Source: Spinacia oleracea (lineage: Eukaryota; Streptophyta; Magnoliopsida; Caryophyllales; Amaranthaceae). Taken from it: a DNA stretch of 64,000 bases. Position 1 is the stretch's first letter, and every line of letters begins with the position of its first letter. Positions 45,834 through 59,800 of the stretch are shown piece by piece. The position numbers were made by a program, and so were the translations under genes. The DNA is taken from NCBI RefSeq assembly GCF_020520425.1, contig NC_079487.1:67448398-67512397 (forward strand), written 5' to 3'. Below the pieces are notes generated by a model. That model searched no databases and was not told the DNA's origin. It was given only the letters and a program-made list of their open reading frames with translations.

Positions 45834-46111
45834 CTAATTCAATATTCCTCCAATTTTATACACTTCCTCTACGATTTTCTTTCACTCCTTCACCCTCCTC
45901 TCTTCATTTCCATTGAATTTGTTAATTTTGTGAATTAATGAGAGAAAAAAATCATGTGAATTCATAAAAAAAATGAAGTACAAGAAGAGAATAGAGCTAA
46001 ATACATGAAATCGTGGAAGAAAATAAAATACAGCACGTTTCCTGTCAGGCGGCCTGACGGCCACGCGCCTGTCAGTCCGCTGACTCCCCACGCGCGCGTG
46101 GGCTTCACGCG

Positions 46112-46121
46112 CTATATAAAA
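46112..46121 (+). promoter_or_regulatory. TATA box of the MULE transposase gene
   Basis: CTATATAAAA is followed 20-40 bases later by a CTCTCTCCTTCCTCC pyrimidine patch, about 240 bases upstream of the ATG at 46364. A GC-rich CACGCGCGCGTGGG precedes it. Confidence 0.7.
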
Positions 46122-46363
46122 GCGGTTCCCATACTTTTCTCTCTCCTTCCTCCTTCCTCCTTCCTCCTTCCTTCTTCGACAACAGCGAAATTCTTCAAAC
46201 CCTAATCTAATTTCGCAAAATTGTTCAGCTTGCTCCGCCGCAATCACCGCCAACAACTTTCAGATCCGACATTGGAGACGGCGGCTATGAGCAATTTCAA
46301 CCACCAATACCATTATTTCCACCACAATCGCCGCCGACAACTTTCAACAACCAACTTTCAGAC

Positions 46364-49300
46364 ATGGCCGACGGCTTTCAACCACCACCACCATTATTTC
46401 CACCACAATTTCAACAACCAACACAGATATTTCCGCCACAATTTCAACCACCGAGTTTTCAACCTCGCCACCTTCAACATTCTCCTCGATTTCTAACACC
46501 ACCGAATTTTCAACCTCGCCACCTTCAACATCCTCGATTTCTACCACCACCGATTTTTCAACCTCGCGACCGTCATCCTCCTCCTCGTTTTCAACCTCCT
46601 GCGCGATTTGATAACCCTAATCAAAGCGACCTTCATCCTCCTCCTCGATTTCAACCTGCTGCCCGATTTGATAACCATAATCAAAGGGACCTTCATCCTC
46701 CTTCTCGATTTCAACTTCCTGCGCGATTTGATAACCCTAATCAAAGGGCTTTTACAACAATGCAGCAAGTAACTACTGAAACAAGTTCTGGAACAAAGGA
46801 AAATACATCTGAAACAAGTTCTGCAATAACAGGAGAAACAACCTCAGCTTATTTTTCAGGTTTTAAAATTAATTTAATGAATATAGTTAACTAATTGATT
46901 ACTTATCGTAACTAATTGGATTGTGCAATTAACTAAGTGGCTAAAAAACTAAACAAATTGGTTTAAAATAAAGTAATGAATGTCAAAGTATAACTAATTC
47001 CTTTGAAAGAATCACTAACTGGTAAAAATAGTTAACTAATTGGATAATTAATATCAATACAAAACTAATTTTTTTTAGTAAAAAAAGTTAACTAATTGTT
47101 GTAAAAAGTTAACTAATTGCTGTAAAAAGTTAACTAATTGCAGTAAAAAGTTAACTAAATAAAATTTATTAACTTGAGGTTGCAAAAAGTTGTTAAAAAG
47201 TTAACTATAAAACGATAACTAATTGATGAAACAAGATAACTAATTGATGGGACAAGTTAACTAATAGATGGAAAAAGTTAACTAATTATTGTAAAAAGCT
47301 TAATGGATGAAAAAGGTAAACTAATTAATGTAAAAAGTTAACTAACTGAAAAAAGGTTAACTAATTTTTTTTAATGCTACTTTTCAAATTTCATTTTTCA
47401 CTAAGTTAACCTTTACCATCAATTAGTTAACCTTTTCCACCAATTAGTTAACTTTTATCATCAATTAGTTAACTTTTATCATCAATTAGTTAACTTGTAC
47501 CATCAATTAGTTAACTTTTAATTAAAAAAACATTGTAGTTCAATTGGTTAACTAACTTCCTCAATTATGTAACTAATTAGTTTCTTTTGTTAACTATTAC
47601 TTTTGTTCATTTTACAGGTTCAAAAGATATTTGGAACGATTTAACAGAGGATGATATTAGAGGACCTTTGACTGGATATACTGGCACAGTGGATGAACTA
47701 CATGAACTTTATGACAAACATTCAATACTTCTTGGATTTTCAATAAGAAAAAATACATTAAGGAGAGATCAAAAAACGGGAGAGATAAAGGAAAGATACT
47801 TTTGTTGTTCAAAGGAAGGAAAGAGAAAGGAAAACACAAAGAACACAAAAAAAGAAGAAGCAACTGTATCAAGTGACAGCAAACAGAAAGGGCAGTCAAA
47901 GAACCCAAGGCAGCAAAATCTTACTAGAACAGGGTGCAACGCATCTATACGATTGAAGTTACAAAACGATGGAAAGTTTATAGTCTTTCATCATGTTATA
48001 GAACACAATCATGCCTTAACAAGAGAGTCACTGCAAAACTTTGAAAGGTAACTTAACTTTTTTCATAAATTAGTTAACCTTTTCCATGCATTAGTTAACT
48101 TTTTAAAACATTTAGTTAACGTTTTGCATCAATCAGTTTACTTTTTGCCTCAATTACTTACTTTCTAAAACCATTAATTAACTTTTTCATCAATTAGTTA
48201 ACTTTTTCAATCAATTAGTTACGTTTTTTCATGAATTAGGTAACTTTTACAACAAATAGTTAACTTTTTGCATATATTAGTTAACTTTTTGCATATATTA
48301 GTTAACTTTTTACAACAATTAGTTAACTTTATTCATCAATTAGTTAACTTTACCATCAATTAGTAAACTTTTTACTGCATAGATTAGTTAACTTTTGGCA
48401 TATATTAGTTAACTTTTTACAACAATTAGTTAACTTTTTGCATCATTTCCAGATCACAAAGAAAAATTGATGAAGAAAAGGGAAAAGTAATTGAAGGACT
48501 CACACTATCAGGAATAACTCCAGCAGATTCCTATAGATATATGTGTAATGAAGCTGGCGACGCAAGGGTGGTTGGACACACATTAGTTGACCACATGAAT
48601 TTCACAAGTAGATTGAAAATGAAAAGACTAGAAGGAAAAGATACACAAGCAGTTGTGAACATGTTAATTAAGAGAGGAGAAGAAGATCCAACATTTTATT
48701 TCCGAGTAAAGGTTAACGAAGAAAACCAAGTAATTAGCATGTTTTGGAGAGATGGCATGATGAGAGAAGATTATGACATATACGGTGATGTCTGTGTCTT
48801 TGACACGACTTTTAGAACAAACAAATACAATTTAGTTTGTGCGCCATTTGTAGGTGTCAACAACCATTGGAGTAATGTGATGTTTGGTTGTGCTTTTATT
48901 GCCGATGAGAAGACACACACTTTTGTGTGGCTATTGGAAACATTTCTGGAGTCTATGGGAGGAAAAGCACCTATAACTATCTTTACAGATCAAGATCAAG
49001 CAATGGCAAATGCTATTGAACAAGTAAGAGTGTATTAACTATTTGGGTTTTATAATTAACTAATTGCTAAAAATTGTTAACTATTTGCTACTGGTCTTTA
49101 ACTAATCAGTTGAAAAGTTTAACTAAATTGATAACCATTGATCAGTTACTTTTTCCATCAATTAGTTATCCTATTACATACATTAGTTATAAAATAATTA
49201 GTTAACTTTCTGCATCAATTAGTGTACTTTTTGCCTCAATTACTTACTTTCTAAAACAATTAGTTAACTTTTTGAATCAATTAGTTAACTTTTGCAATGA

Positions 49301-51836
49301 ATTAGATAAGTTTTTCCATGAACTAGTTAACTTTTGTTTTAATAATATATTAGTTACTTACCTTTTTACAACAATTAGTTAACTTTTTGCATGAATTAGT
49401 TAACTTTTTGCATGAATTAGTTAACTTTTTACAACAATTAGTTAACTTTTTGCATCATTTTCAGATCACCTAACTAATACAGAATTCTGTTCTGACTTAA
49501 CAAATAGTTTAAATTCTTAACTAATACATTCATCAAAAAAATTGCAGGTGTTTCCTAATACCAGACATAGATTATGCTTATGGCACTTACAAAAGAATGC
49601 TGTGTCAAGATTTGGAGACTTAAAAGCTGATAATACCTTCAAAGACACATTCAAGAAGTGCTTATATCGTTGTTACAATGAAGAAGAATTTGAAACCACT
49701 TGGTTTGACATGATTACTAAGTATAACCTTCAAAATCATGATTGGTTTACAAATCTCTATACAATAAAAGAAAAATGGTGTACGGCTTTGAACAAAGATT
49801 TTTTCTCAGCTGGAATATTGTCTTCACAAAGGTAAATGCTAAACTAATTTTTTTAATGCTAAACTAATTGCTCAGAATAGTTCACTAATTGCTATGAATA
49901 CTTCACTAATTGCTATGAATACTTCACTAATTGCTTTAAATACTTTACAGTGTTTAACTAATTGTTTCATCTACTTAACTAATTCCTTTACCTTGCCTGC
50001 TTAACTAATTAATCAGAAAGATTAACTAATTAAAGAAAATGTTTAACTAATTGTTTCACCTTCTTAACTAGTTCCTTTGTTTGCTTAACTAATTCCTCTA
50101 CCTGCTTAACTAATTCTATAGAATGTTTAACTAATTGAATAATAATCTTGTTACACAGGAGTGAGAGTACTAACAATGCAATTGGATTTAAAGGGAACAA
50201 ATCAACTTCACTAACAGAATTCTTTCACATTTTTGGAGCAACAGTGGATCGTTGGAGATATCAAGAAGATCAAAATGAATATGATTGTGGAAATGCTTTG
50301 CCTAAATCTGATTTTCCGATGGTCGGAATGATAAAACATGCAGCAAATGTTTACACACTTACATTGTTTAGAGACTTTGAAAAAGAATTCAAGTATGCAA
50401 TGGGTTGCATCTCAAATGTCAACTACATCAATGGAAATTTCTTTGGTTACAAAGTGCAACATGAATCTTGGCCAGAACATACTGCCCATTATGTAGCATT
50501 TGATCCAACAACAAATTCCATTAAATGCACTTGTAGGAACTTCGAAGAATCAGGTTAGTTAATGCTCTTAACTAATTGCATTTTTACATACACTATTTGG
50601 TATAAAAACTTAACTAATTGCTTCTAAAATGTAACTAATTGAATTGAGATTTTACATGAACAAATAATATGTTCATGTTCAATTAATAAAAGTTACCTTT
50701 CTATAAAAATTAGTTAACTTGTTCCATCAATTAGTTACCTTTCTATAAAACTTAGTTAACTTTTTCCATCAATTAGTTACCTTTCTATAAAAATTAGTTA
50801 ACTTGTTCCCTCAATTAGTTAACTTTTTTCATCAATTAGTTAACTTGTTCCCTCAATTAGTTAACTAATTGATTTCATTTTCAAAATTTAAGTTACTGTA
50901 ATTATTGTTGATGTCACAATATGCAGGATGACTATGTTTAACTAATATTGTTAACCTAAAAGTAGTTAACTTTTTGCATCAATTAGTTAAACTTACCATC
51001 CCTTAGTTAACCTTTACAATCAATTAGTTAACCTTTACAATCAATTAGTTAACCTTTTCGACCAAATAGTTAACTTTATGCAGCAATTAGTTAACTATTT
51101 TAATTAATCAGTTTTCGTCACTAATTCATTGTCTAATGCCTCACTAATTGGTTAACTTTTTTAATGAATTAATTAACTTGTACCATCAATTAGTTAACTA
51201 ATTAATTGAAATATTTTGATGTCACAATATGCAGGATGGCTATGTTTCCATGCAATACGAGTTCTACATATACATTCTATAGTCAACATTCCAGAGCAAT
51301 ACATTTCAAAAAGGTGGACAAAGTTTGCAAAAAGTGAAGTATGGAAGAGAATGGAACATAGAGAAGATAATGGAACAGAAAAGAGAAAAATTACTCCATG
51401 GCGTTATGAGATGGCAAGAAATTTGTACAACTTGGTTATTAAATTGTCAAGGGAGTGATGCAGCTAAAAAGGTTTTTTACTAACTATTATTTAACTAATA
51501 CATAACAATAAATACTAAATACTTCAAAAGTCTAACTAGTTTGCTTTAAATCTTAACTAATAGGTGCTTAAAGAGGCTTATGCTCATGCTAACGAAAGCA
51601 TAAATAAGGTTCTAGAAAAAGAAAAAGCAGCAGAAAAGGAGGCAGCACAAAAGGCACAAGACGATGTTGAAGCACAACAAACCACAATCAACATAGCACC
51701 GTCTACATCATCATCATCATCATCAAATGCACCACAAATAATAGTTGAAAATCCACCACTAGTGAAGACAAAAGGAAGAAGTAAAAGAAAAAAAGGATTC
51801 TTTGAGATAAGGACATCGTCAACAGCACCTACATAA
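46364..51836 (+). CDS. MULE transposase, FAR1/FHY3-type, seven exons, one probable frameshift
   Basis: Exons: 46364-46859, 47618-48047, 48453-49023, 49548-49831, 50159-50553, 51235-about 51474, 51564-51836. GT-AG ends and phases (1, 2, 0, 2, 1) agree through exon 6. Exon 1 is proline/glutamine-rich with FQPPxRFDNPNQ repeats. Exon 2 has the FAR1 DNA-binding finger (YFCCSKEGKRK ... CNASIRLKL ... VIEHNHAL). Exons 3-4 carry the MULE DDE domain (CVFDTTFRTNKYNLV, FGCAFIADEKTHTFVWLLETF, TIFTDQDQAMANAI, RLCLWHLQKNA). Exons 5-6 form a SWIM finger (CTC ... CFHA). Exon 7 holds PPLVKTKGRSKRKKG. In exon 6 the frame stops at TGA 51456-51458, but DAAKK would continue to exon 7 after a one-base shift. About 890 aa if restored. 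Role: cutting and joining the MULE ends. Confidence 0.85.
50906..50940 (+). repeat. Duplicate of the exon-6 splice acceptor within the array
   Basis: TGATGTCACAATATGCAGGA followed by TGACTATGTTT repeats the true acceptor and first codons of exon 6 at 51219-51245. A further copy lies at 52567-52600. Confidence 0.9.
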
Positions 51837-53821
51837 TTTGGAACTTTTACACCAAAAGAACAACTTTTTTAGTGACATTGGATTGAATTTAGTGTTTATC
51901 AAATTAGTTAACTTGTACCAGCAATTAGTTAACTTGTTCCCTCAATTAGTTAACTTCTTCCCTCAATTATTTAATATTGTTAACCTTACAATACATTAGT
52001 TAACGTTTTCCATCAATTAGTTAACTTTTTTCAGCAATTAATTAGTTTACCTTTTGCATCCATTAAGCTTTTAACAATAATTAGTTAACTTTTTCCATCT
52101 ATTAGTTAACTTGTCCCATCAATTAGTTATCTTTTTCATCAATTAGTTATTGTTTTAACTTTTTAACAACTTTTTCTATCAAGTAGTTAATCAATTTAGG
52201 TAACTTTTTACTGCAATTAGTTAACTTTTTACTACAATTAGTTAACTTTTTACAGCAATTGGTTAACTTTTTATAGCAATTAGTTAACTTCTTCCCTCAA
52301 TTATTTAATATTGTTAACCTTACAATGCATTAGTTAACCTTTTCCATCAATTAGTTAACTTTTTCCATCAATTAGTTAACTTTTTTCATTAATTAGTTTA
52401 CCTTTTGCATCCATTAAGCTTTTAACAATAATTAGTTAACTTTTTCCATCTATTAGTTAACTTGTTCCCTCAATTAGTTAACTTTTTTCATCAATTAGTT
52501 AACTTGTTCCCTCAATTAGTTAACTAATTGATTTCATTTTCAAAAGTCAAGTTACTGTAATTATTGTTGACGTCACAATATGCAGGATGACTATGTTTAA
52601 CTAATATTGTTAACCTAAAATTAGTTAACTTTTTGCATCAATTAGTTGAACTTACCACTCTTTAGTTAACCTTTACCATCAATTAGTTAACCTTTTCCAC
52701 CAAATAGTTAACTTTTTGCAGCAATTAGTTAACTATTTTCATTAATAAGTTTTAACTAATTGAATTTGATATTTCACTAATTGAATTTAATGCTTAATAA
52801 TATATTGAATTAGATTGACTGACTTATGAAATATACCAAGTAAATAATTCAAAATAAGCTTCCTCAATTAGTTAACGTTTTCCCTCAAATAGTTACCTTT
52901 TTGTAAAAATTAGTTAACTTTTATCATCAATTAGTTACCTTTTTCTTAAAATTAGTTAACTTTTATCATCAATAAGTTAACTTGTACCATCTATTAATTA
53001 ACTTGTTCCCTCAATTAGTTAACTTTTTCATCAATTAGTTAAATTTTTCCATCAATTAGTTAACTTGTTCCCTCAATTAGTTTATAGTATTATTAGTTAA
53101 CTTTTGCTACCAATTAGTTAACTTTTTCTATCAATTAGTGAACTTTTTCTATCAATTAGTTAGCCTTTTCCATGAATTAGTTATTCTATTAAGGTACCTA
53201 GTTTTGCATTCACTTCAGTTAGTTTGTTGTACGATTAGTTAACTTTTTCTATCAATTAGTTAACTTTTGCTATGAATTAGTTAGCCTTTTCCATGAATTA
53301 GTTATTCTATTGAGGTACCTAGTTTTGTATTCACTTCAGTTAGTTTGTTGTACAATTAGTTAACTTTTTTCATTAATTAGTGAACTTGTACCATCAATTA
53401 GTTAACTTGTTCCCTTAATAAGTTAACAAATTGATTTTATTTTCAAAAGTTTAACTAATATTGTTAACCTAAAAGTAGTCAACTTTTTGCATCAATTAGT
53501 TAACCTTTACAATCTATAAGTTAAGCTTTTCCATCAATTAGTTAATTTTTTGCATCAATTAGTTAACTAATTGAATTTGATATTTAACTAATTGAATTTA
53601 ATACTTATGAAATATATCAAGTAAATAATTCAAAATAAGCTCCTACTAAATATATATATACCAAAAGAGCTACTTGCCCAAAATATTCAAAGATTAAATT
53701 TCTGTTTTAAAGCACCTATTCTCAAAATATATCAACCAAACAAAGCAGTTAATAAAAATATTCACATATAAATTGTTTACTAAATAACAACTAAAAATAA
53801 CCTGATAGATAAGTTTACTGA
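51837..53821. repeat. Inter-gene array with higher-order duplications
   Basis: The 2-kb gap between the convergent genes is array sequence. Blocks of several hundred bases recur: 51990-52130 resembles 52320-52460. A GAATTAGTTATTCTATT plus AGGTACCTAGTTTTGyATTC unit occurs at 53175 and 53284, inverted relative to three copies at 55950-56510. No polyadenylation signal stands out. Confidence 0.85.
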
Positions 53822-56800
53822 TTAACTGGAAGGTGGCTTATGATGAACAACTTTTGCTCTCTTTGGTTTCGGTGCAACAGAAGCTTTGTTTTGATCCATA
53901 TCAGAGAATGGCACTGCTTCTACTGTTGGAACTGCTTCAGCTGCTACCACTGGTTCGTTGTTCTTGGCAATTCGCCTTGATGACTTGTATGTTCTCAAAG
54001 GAGCATTGTCATTTCCTTCTGGCTTCTCTTGGGCTGCTGCTTTTCTTTTTGCAATTGTTTCTAACCTTTTCCTTGTAGTTTCAGCCTTTTTTAAATCAGC
54101 CTGCTGTTTCAACTTTGCAGCCTCTTCTTCTTCTAGCTTCTTCTTTGCTTCTACTTCTTTTTTCTGTCTTTCTTCTTCTTCTTTCTTTTTCTTTTGACGA
54201 TCACGAACAGCATGGGAAATACCAACTTTAATCATGTTGAATGATTCCATTTCCTCCAGCACACCAGCCGGAATTTCATTCATATCAGAAAGGACTAAGG
54301 TTGAACAAATCTTAGCCCGTAACATTGTCCTTGTACCGCGCTGAAATAAAAACATAATATATAAGGTAATGTATGTGTACTAAATACTGATTGTATGAAA
54401 CAAAAAATAGGTTTATTAATAGATTAAAAAAGTTAACTAGTTGCTGTAAAAAGTTCACTAATAAATTTAAAAGTTAACTAATTGCTGTTAAAAGTTAACT
54501 AATTGCTATTAAAAGTTAACTAATTGCAGTAAAAAGTTAACTAATTGTTGTAAAAAGTTAACTAATTGCTGTAAAAAGTTTACTAATTGCTGTAAAAAGT
54601 TAACTAATTGTTATAAAAAGTTAACTAATGGCTGTAAAAAGTTAACTTATTGCAGTAAAAAGTTAACTAATTGCTGTTAAAAGTTAACTAATTGCTATAA
54701 AAAGTTAACTAATTGCAGTAAAAAGTTAACTTGTTGTAAAAAGTTAACTAATTGCTGTAAAAAGTTAACTAATTGCTGTAAAAAGTTAACTAATTGTAGT
54801 AAAAAGTTAACTAATTGCAGTAAAAAGTTACCTAAATTGATTAACTACTTGATAGAAAAAGTTGTTAAAAAGTTAAAACAATAACTAATTGATGAAAAAG
54901 ATAACTAATTGATGGGACAAGTTAACTAATAGATGGAAAACGTTAACTAATTCTTGTTAAAAGCTTAATGGATGCAAAAGGTAAACTAATTAATGTAAAA
55001 AGTAAACTAAGTGAAAAAAGGTTAACTATTTGAAATAATAAGTTAACTAATTGAAGAAAAAGGTTACCTAATTCATGAAATACTTAATTTGAAACTATTG
55101 AAACTAGAAAAGATAAACTAATTGCTTGAAAATCTTAACTAAAGTAGACTTACATAGGAAAGGTCCATGGGAATATTTTTGCCATTAAAGTACTGCATTG
55201 CTGTCATCAAAAAATTCCGCAATCTACATGATCAGGGTTATCTGATCTCCCAGCAAAGTCCAGAATTGACATTTCAAAATTTAAGCAATCAGCAGCAGCC
55301 GCATGGCCAATCTCTAGCAGAAACTGTGCAAATGCTTCAATAAGCAATGACACCATTGCCATATAATCATCATGAATCTTCTTATTCCAAATTATGTTGT
55401 CAACATAGACAAGACTTCTCTGATTTATGTTGACAATCAACAGAGAGAGGTGTTCTTTGTAAATAATGGGAAAGAAAAACTGCAAATGAATCAAGGGAAA
55501 AAAGTAAGAAAAATCAAACTAAAATATATAAAAACTTAACTATTTAATATCACAAATTAACTATTACATATAAAGGCATAACTACCAAAATACCAACTTA
55601 CCATTCCCACATTTTTCAGATTGAATCTGTGGTCATTGATTTGCACCCAATATTTCCAACTATTGATAAGTTCATCAATAATTTGATTTAGAGATTCAGC
55701 TGACTTCGTCTTAAGAGCACCTTCAAGCTTCCTCTGGCATAAGCAAAAAACCAAATTTAATTAGAAAACAGTATAAACAAATTAACTGAACTGGATACAA
55801 AACTAGGTACTTTCATGTGTAACTAATTGATGGAAAAGGATAACTAATTCATGGAAAAAGTTAACTAGTTGATAGAAATAGTTAACTATTTGATTGCAAA
55901 AGTTAACTAATTGATAGCAAAAGTTAACTAATTGATAGAAAAAGTTAACTAATTGTACAACAAACTAACTGAAATGAATACAAACCTAGGTACCTTAATA
56001 GAATAACTAATTCATGGGAAACTAATTGATAGAAAAAGTTCACTAATTGATAGAAAAAGTTCACTAATTGATAGAAAAAATTAACTAATTGATAGAAAAA
56101 GTTCACTAATTGATAGAAAAAGTTCACTAATTGATAGAAAAAGTTCACTAATTGATAGAAAAAGTTCACTAATTGATAGAAAAAGTTAACTAATTGTACA
56201 ACAAACTAACTGAAGTGAATACAAAACTAGGTACCTTAATAGAATAACTAATTCATGGAAAAGGCTAACTAATTGATAGAAAAAGTTCACTAATTGATAG
56301 AAAAAGTTCACTAATTGTTAGAAAAAATTAACTAATTGATAGAAAAAGTTCACTAATTGATAGAAAAAGTTCACTAATTGATAGAAAAAGTTCACTAATT
56401 GATAGAAAAAGTTCACTAATTGATAGAAAAAGTTAACTAATTGTACAACAAACTAACTGAAGTGAATACAAAACTAGGTACCTTAATAGAATAACTAATT
56501 CATGGAAAAGGCTAACTAATTGATAGAAAAAGTTCACTAATTGATAGAAAAAGTTAACTAATTGACAGCAAAAATTAACTAATAATACCACAAAATAATT
56601 GAAATGAATACAAAACTAGTTACTTTATAGTGTAGGTAATTGATGGAAAAACTTAACTAATTGTTTGAAAAGGTTAACTAATTGTCAGAACAAGTTAACT
56701 AAATGATTTAAAAAGTTTAAAAGTTAAAAAGTTAACTACTTGATGGAAAATGTTAACTAATTGATGTAACAAAAAAATAATTGTGGTAAAAAGATAAGTA

Positions 56801-59800
56801 ACTGATTATTTAAACGATAAAATAATACAACATAAAAAAGTAAAGGACATTAATAAAAAAATTACGTAAAATAGAAACGAACCGTGTACTCAAGACCAAA
56901 ATAGAAATTGTTTCGTTCTTTATTCAACATGAACTGATTTTTGTTCAAGAGAATAGACCAAATCTCAACAATGTTGGATAAGATATATTTCTCAGGAACC
57001 AAACATTGCATTTCCTCCCTTGTTATTTTGTGAAGCATCCCAAAAATAAAAACATCAGCCCTGTTACACAAAAATTAAAACAAATAAATAAGAAAAATAT
57101 TGAATTATGTAAAAATCTCAACTAAATGACATATATAGTTAACTAATTCATCTCACAAGATAACTAATTGTTAACTTACTGTTGATCAAGTGCCTCATCA
57201 TCCAAGAAACAGAAGTCAATTACTTCTTTTTCCAGTCTCCTCAGACGACCGAGGGTCTTCGGAAATCTCTCCATTAACTCAGATAAGCAGAAGACTTCTT
57301 CTGTAGCAGAACCAATGGGAAGACTGCTATAGAAACTCCTAGCTTCTCGTTCAGGTTCAGCATCTTGAGGAGCAATATTTCCAGAACCTTCAACATTTTT
57401 CTCAATTGGCCCTTTATCACCAGGTCCATTATCACCAGAACCCTTGTCAGCAGCACCAACATTCTCCTGAATTGGCCCCTTGTCAGCAGCACCATCAACA
57501 GCTTGAGAAGGAGCATTATCATCAACAACATTATTTTCATTTCTCAAGTGTTCAGCATAGGCAACAATTGAGTCAATTATCTCCAAAAACACAGGATCAC
57601 TGTATCCTGGACTGTCTGATAATTCTTGTCGCCGACTCTTTAACAAATTTATACGGTCCTTATGGAAACTGGACACAACATATAAATCGCGACAATATAT
57701 TCTCATTGCCAATTGCAACTCCTTCACACAAAAAAAAAGAAAAATATTAAGAAAAGAAAACAACAGCAAAATAATTAACTAATTGAATTATCTAAACAAT
57801 TATATAATTCATGGAAAAAGATAACTATTTGATGGAATACATTAACTAATTGCTGTATAAAGTTAACTAATTAAAGGAAAATGTTAACTATTCGATGAAA
57901 TAACTTAACTAATTGATGGAATGATGAAACCATTGGAAAAATTCATTAAAAAATAAGTTCACTTATAGAGAAAAATAGTTAACTAATTGATGAAATAAGA
58001 TAACTAATTGCTGAAATAGGTTAACTAATTCATAAAACAAGTAACACTTGGTTAACTACTTAATGGAAAAAGTTGACTAATTGCAGTAAAAACTTAACTA
58101 ATTTAAGCAAAAGGTTAACTATTGTGAGATAGGTTAACTAATTGAATAAAAAGGTTTACTAATTCATAAAAAAGGTTAACTAATGGATGGTACAGGTTAA
58201 CTAATTGAATAAAAAGGTTTACTAATTCATAAAAAAGTTAACTAAATGCAAAATAGGAACTCCTTCACACAAAAAAAAGATAACTAATTGATGAAATACA
58301 TTAACTAATTGCTGTATAACGTTAACTAATTAAAGGAAAGGGTTAACTATTTGATGAAATAACTTAACTAATTGATGGAATGATGAAAGATTGGAAAAAT
58401 TCATTAAAAAATAAGTTAACTAATTGATGAAATAAGATAACTAATTGCTGAAATAGGTTAACTAATTCATAAAACAAGTAACACTTGGTTAACTAATTAA
58501 TGGAAAAAGTTGACTAATTGCTGTAAAAGGTTAACTAATTTAAGCAAAAGGTTAACTATTGTAATAGGTTAACTAATTGAATAAAAAGGTTTACTAATTC
58601 ATAAAAAAGGTTAACTAATTGATGGTACAAGTTAATTAATTGAATATAAAGGTTTACTAATTCATAAAAAGGTTAACTAATTGATGGTACAGGTTAACTA
58701 ATTGAATAAAAAGGTTTACTAATTCATAACAAAAGTTAACTAATTGACAAAATAGGTTAACTATTAAAAAGATTCATTAAATATGAACAAAAATAAATAT
58801 GAACATTATCATGACTTACATCATCGCAGGTAGCTTGAATTTCAGCATCTGTTTGAGCACTTTCCGGAATTTGAAACTCAATAATCCTGCTTCGATCAGC
58901 TTGCGAATTACCCGGTGCACCTTCCGAAGCTTTAGCAGAAGCAGCAGGAGCACCAGAAGCAGCACGAGCAGCAGAAGCAGAAGGAGCAGCAGAAGCAGAA
59001 GGAGCAGCAGAAGTTTCAGGAACCTCGAGTTTGATAGGGTTAAGACCCCCTAACAAATCAGCAAAAGTCTTAGACACGGGATAGCTGGTTATATCAACCA
59101 AAGCTACCCCAAAACCCATCTTCTCTTCGGAAACCAGACGTTCAGTCACTTGTTCATCATTCCAATGTTGAACAAGTGGGATTTCCTTAGGGGGGACTAC
59201 ACCCCGAAATAACGATCTTTGGAGATAAATTATCTCCAAAAATAGAACACAGCCACCAACCTTGTCATTTTTTACACTCGCTCTCCACCTCTCAACAGCA
59301 AACCCAAGCTGGTTTAACACGTATTTACACCAATTTTGTTTCACAATCTGTGAAACATCCTCAACAGCCTTCAAAACCTTGATGTCTAACAACCGGTTAG
59401 ACGTAGGAGCCAAAAATACACCTATAAAAACAATAAGATAATTACAGAAATCAATAAGATAATATATTAACTAATTCATAAAAATAGTTCACTAATTAAT
59501 GTAAAAAGTTAACTAAATGATGAAGAAAGTTAACTAAATGTAAAATAGGTTAAATGATTGATGAAAACAGTAACTAATGGATAAAAAAGGTAAACTAATT
59601 ATTAAAATGAACTAATTAATGAAAAAAGAAGAATAATTAATAAAAAAAAGGTAAATTAATTAATGTAAATAGTGAACTATATACTTGCTGTTAAAGGTAA
59701 ATAACTTGAGCATGATTAATTTAGAAATTTTTACCTAAAACATATACCACAAAGGCACGATTAAAATCATCTCCACATTCATCTGTTTTCAAAAAAGATT

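Noticed and set aside
55945..56169. Open minus-strand frame with seven NFFYQLV peptide repeats
   Set aside because: It is the 21-bp DNA repeat read in a frame without stops; 21 is divisible by three. No start context, splice link or domain.
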